Assembly (NCBI GenBank): GCA_964448305.1 | Contig: CAYUWB010000004.1 | Location: forward strand, 10,148-74,147 | DNA: 64,000 nucleotides | Source: Thioglobus_C sp964448305 | Lineage (GTDB): Bacteria; Pseudomonadota; Gammaproteobacteria; PS1; Pseudothioglobaceae | Direction of reading: 5' to 3' | Shown: positions 61,775 to 64,000 of the stretch, one piece after another | Position numbering within the stretch: the first letter of the stretch is position 1 | Layout of the letters: every line of letters begins with the position of its first letter | The notes under the pieces: generated by a model | The model's database searches: none | What the model was told of the DNA's origin: nothing | The model's input: only the letters and a program-made list of their open reading frames with translations | Position numbers and translations under genes: made by a program

Positions 61775-62065
61775 TTAAGATGCGCTAACGTCAATCATTT
61801 GGCCTTCAGACACTTTAACCATTGCCTTTTTCCAATCAACACGACGACCAATCTTGCCTTTAAAAACTTTCTTTTTACCTTTTACGTTAGAGGTAGTAAC
61901 ATTCAGTACAGTAACGCCAAATAATGTCTCAACCGCTGCTTTAATTTCTTTTTTATTGCTATCAGAACGCACTTTAAATGCATATTGATTATGCGCTGAC
62001 AATAGGGTTGTTTTCTCAGAAACAATCGGCGCTAATAAGGTTTTTAATACTTTTTCTTGATTCAT
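61775..62065 (-). CDS. rplW: 50S ribosomal protein L23
   Basis: L23 is the docking site for trigger factor and SRP at the exit tunnel. The 96-residue product has LLAPIVSEKTTLLSAHNQYAF and GRRVDWKKAMVKV. It overlaps rplD by four bases. Confidence 0.97.
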   Translation of the reverse strand: MNQEKVLKTLLAPIVSEKTTLLSAHNQYAFKVRSDSNKKEIKAAVETLFGVTVLNVTTSNVKGKKKVFKGKIGRRVDWKKAMVKVSEGQMIDVSAS

Positions 62066-62676
62066 AACATTGCCTCAACTTTTTTCAACGCTGCTTCTGT
62101 TATGACAACATTTTCATAACCAATTAAGCTAACTGGGTCAATGCTCTGTGTATCACAAACACCAACGTGGTATAAATTACGTGAAGAAAGATATAAATTT
62201 TCATCCAACTCATCTGTCATTAATAAAGCATCTTTAACATCTAGCGCTTTAAGCAATGAAGTTACATTTTTAGTTTTTGCATCTTTAACTTCGAAATCTT
62301 TAACAACTTTTAAACGATCTGTACGAGCCAACTCAGAAAAAATAACACTGATTGCGCCTTTGTACATTTTCTTGTTAACTTTTTGTACGTAAGAACGAGG
62401 CTGTGCTGCGAATGTCACACCACCTGAACGCCAAATAGGACCACGAGATGTACCTGCACGTGCTCGGCCTGTACCTTTTTGAGCCCAAGGTTTTTTACCA
62501 CCACCGCTAACTGCTGCACGATTTTTTTGTGCTTTAGAGCCTTGGCGACCACCAGCCATGTAAGCTGTTGTTACTTGGTGAACCAATGATTGGTTAAAGT
62601 CTCTTGCAAAAATAGTATCCGCAACTTCTGCAGAAGTGGACTTATTTGTGCTTACATTTAATACTTTTAATTTCAT
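62062..62676 (-). CDS. rplD: 50S ribosomal protein L4
   Basis: L4 reaches into the exit tunnel and, in E. coli, represses the S10 operon through its leader. The 204-residue product has the loop GGGKKPWAQKGTGRARAGTS with RGPIWRSGGVTF, diagnostic. The short leader before rpsJ here leaves little room for the E. coli type of control. Confidence 0.98.
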   Translation of the reverse strand: MKLKVLNVSTNKSTSAEVADTIFARDFNQSLVHQVTTAYMAGGRQGSKAQKNRAAVSGGGKKPWAQKGTGRARAGTSRGPIWRSGGVTFAAQPRSYVQKVNKKMYKGAISVIFSELARTDRLKVVKDFEVKDAKTKNVTSLLKALDVKDALLMTDELDENLYLSSRNLYHVGVCDTQSIDPVSLIGYENVVITEAALKKVEAML

Positions 62677-62689
62677 CTTAAAACCTTAT

Positions 62690-63511
62690 TTACTCTGTTT
62701 CAGCTTCTGTAGCGTTGTCTTCAACATCAGCTGATGCTGCATTTTCTGCTTCTTTTGCTGCTGCTTTTTCAGCTGCCGCTGCCGCCTTAGCTTCCTCTTC
62801 CTGCGCTAATTGCGCATCTTTCTGTTCTTGAATTTGTTTGCTAACACCGCTATTAACTTTGTCTTTTTTAGCGGATAACATAACCTTAACAAAACCACTT
62901 TTAGCACCAGGGATTGCACCTTTTACTAACAATAAGTTTCTGTCACTGTCCACTCTAACCACTTCTAAACATTCTTCGGTAACTTGCTCATCACCCATGT
63001 GACCCGCCATTTTTTTACCTTTAAATACTCGTCCAGGCTCTTGACACTGACCAGTAGAACCAATGGCTCTATGAGAGATTGAGTTACCATGCGTTGCATC
63101 TTGCATTGAGAAGTTGTGACGCTTTACACCACCTTGATAACCTTTACCTTTTGATTGGCCTGTTACGTCAATATAGTGACCTGCACCAAACATAGATAAA
63201 TCGAAACTTGTTGTATCGCCAATTTCGTCGGCGTCTACTGTGAATTCCCAGAGACCTAAACCAATCTCTTGTGAAGCTTTGGCATAATGACCTTTAATAG
63301 CTGATGAAACACGACGTATTTTCGCTTCACCTTTTTTGTTAACTTTAGCACCGGTAGTGACTTGAACTGCACTATAACCATCTACTTCCATTGTTCTTGT
63401 TTGAACAACACGATTAGGTTCAATTTTAATCACACTAACTGGCGTTGCTGAGCCGTCGTCAGACATGATGCGTGTCATTCCTAATTTTTGTCCTACTAAA
63501 CCAATTGCCAT
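62690..63511 (-). CDS. rplC: 50S ribosomal protein L3 with acidic, Ala-rich C-terminal tail
   Basis: Residues 1-216 are normal L3, an early 50S assembly protein with a loop reaching the peptidyl transferase centre (GQSKGKGYQGGVKRHNFSMQ, THGNSISHRAIGSTGQCQEPGR without the usual final glutamine context altered). Residues 217-273 are an added tail, low in complexity and mostly Ala, Glu, Asp and Gln (AQEEEAKAAAAAEKAAAKEA, then ADVEDNATEAETE). E. coli L3 has 209 residues and no such tail. The tail is in frame and ends in a normal stop 13 bp before rplD. Confidence 0.96.
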   Translation of the reverse strand: MAIGLVGQKLGMTRIMSDDGSATPVSVIKIEPNRVVQTRTMEVDGYSAVQVTTGAKVNKKGEAKIRRVSSAIKGHYAKASQEIGLGLWEFTVDADEIGDTTSFDLSMFGAGHYIDVTGQSKGKGYQGGVKRHNFSMQDATHGNSISHRAIGSTGQCQEPGRVFKGKKMAGHMGDEQVTEECLEVVRVDSDRNLLLVKGAIPGAKSGFVKVMLSAKKDKVNSGVSKQIQEQKDAQLAQEEEAKAAAAAEKAAAKEAENAASADVEDNATEAETE

Positions 63512-63540
63512 GATCTTATTCCTAAATTACTGTTTCTTTC

Positions 63541-63852
63541 TTAGTTAAGCTTAATTGCTACGTCTACACCTGCTGCTAAATCTAATTTCATTAGTGCATC
63601 AACTGTCTTATCTGTTGGGCTAATAACATCCATTAACCTAATGTATGTTCTTAATTCGTACTGGTCTCTCGCCTTCTTATTAACGTGCGGAGAAGTTAGT
63701 ACCGTAAAACGTTCTTTCTTAGTTGGTAAAGGGATTGGACCTCTTACACTAGCGCCTGTACGCTTAGCTGTTTCTACAATCTCAAGCGCTGATTTGTCGA
63801 TTAAACGATGATCAAATGCTTTTAATTTAATTCTAATATTTTGATTGCTCAT
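63541..63852 (-). CDS. rpsJ: 30S ribosomal protein S10
   Basis: S10 is in the 30S head and, as NusE, joins antitermination complexes. The 103-residue product has NIRIKLKAFDHRLIDKSALEI and the signature SPHVNKKARDQYELRTY. First gene of the S10 operon, after tuf and its terminator. Confidence 0.98.
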   Translation of the reverse strand: MSNQNIRIKLKAFDHRLIDKSALEIVETAKRTGASVRGPIPLPTKKERFTVLTSPHVNKKARDQYELRTYIRLMDVISPTDKTVDALMKLDLAAGVDVAIKLN

Positions 63853-63898
63853 GTGCCTTAAATCCTATTATTTGCCTATCTAACTTTTCAAACGAAAA

Positions 63899-63926
63899 AC
63901 CGAAGATTATACAAGAAACCTTCGGT
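63899..63926 (-). terminator. Rho-independent terminator after tuf
   Basis: Stem ACCGAAG (63899-63905) / CTTCGGT (63920-63926) with a 14-nt loop; on the minus strand the stem is followed by five T. The loop and stem edge contain TATAAT on the minus strand. Confidence 0.75.
63906..63911 (-). promoter_or_regulatory. Candidate -10 box of the S10 operon
   Basis: TATAAT on the minus strand, inside the tuf terminator hairpin and 53 bases before the rpsJ ATG. The -35 region is poor. Confidence 0.35.
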
Positions 63927-63945
63927 CTTTAATTAACTAATTATC

Positions 63946-64000
63946 TTAATCCGTCACCTTAGATACAACACCCGCACCAACCGTACGGCCACCTTCTCTA
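63946..64000 (-). CDS. tuf: Elongation factor Tu (partial, C-terminus only)
   Basis: The last 17 codons of EF-Tu, REGGRTVGAGVVSKVTD and a TAA stop at 63946-63948, run off the right edge. EF-Tu brings aminoacyl-tRNA to the ribosome. Its place directly before rpsJ is the str-S10 junction found in most bacteria, where the copy is called tufA. Confidence 0.93.
   Translation of the reverse strand, partial: REGGRTVGAGVVSKVTD

Overview
The window is a 64 kb, AT-rich, gene-dense bacterial chromosome segment. Gene content and order (complete S10-spc-alpha ribosomal cluster, tig-clpP-clpX-lon, yhdP-tldD, pabC/mltG-tmk-holB) point to a gammaproteobacterium. A TusA-DsrE2 pair, a secreted DsrE-like protein, a SoxH-like metallohydrolase, a TauE/SafE-type sulfite exporter and several small c-type cytochromes suggest a sulfur oxidiser. 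The SUP05/Thioglobus/bathymodiolin thiotrophic-symbiont group is my best guess, from recall and not from a search. No phage, transposase, CRISPR array, rRNA or tRNA gene was found.

Layout. 1-4411 (minus) is the start of a complex I operon, nuoA-B-C-D-E-F, cut by the left edge inside nuoF. 4500-13606 (minus) is a long run: rdgB, hemW, a lipoprotein cytochrome c, argB, a PyrK-like flavoprotein, yggS, a one-domain asparaginase, yhdP-like and tldD. 13652-16539 holds rpiA, a BepA-like M48 protease and tusA-dsrE2. 16725-22707 (minus) is a probable operon headed by a PabC-MltG fusion, then tmk, holB, hemL, a LOG-family gene and a HAD phosphatase. 22914-28392 holds a DUF302 protein, an MBL hydrolase, ppnP, pepA, dsbC and rsmB. 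28416-31207 has a CPA2 antiporter and a secreted DsrE-like gene behind a hexanucleotide repeat. 31258-38054 (minus) is tig-clpP-clpX-hflX-lon. 38196-39245 has two secreted cytochromes c. 39327-45753 has ysxC, an AddB-like nuclease, cca, msrB, mpl and ubiX. 45781-48206 (minus) is a SoxH-like/hydrolase/TauE operon. 48207-49282 is a bent-DNA intergenic region followed by a broken mlaC. 49311-64000 (minus) is yqeY, rpsU and the ribosomal/rpoA/secY cluster, ending in the 3' end of tuf.

Three runs of 100 N are assembly joins. Two are flanked by identical 55-bp copies, the signature of contigs that still share a k-mer; there the true sequence is probably continuous. The third lies in a Lys/Ala/Pro repeat in rpmD and is a real gap.

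The items most worth a second look are: ribosomal protein L30 with a histone-H1-like basic N-terminal extension and L3 with an acidic/Ala-rich C-terminal tail; a two-copy ~115-bp palindromic element, one copy inside the nuo operon; the PabC-MltG fusion; an mlaC gene broken by two homopolymer insertions next to helically phased A-tracts; an in-frame duplicated 30-bp unit in yggS; and a perfect consensus sigma-70 promoter before rpsM. I did not find a gene cluster that I would call a new defence or mobile system.
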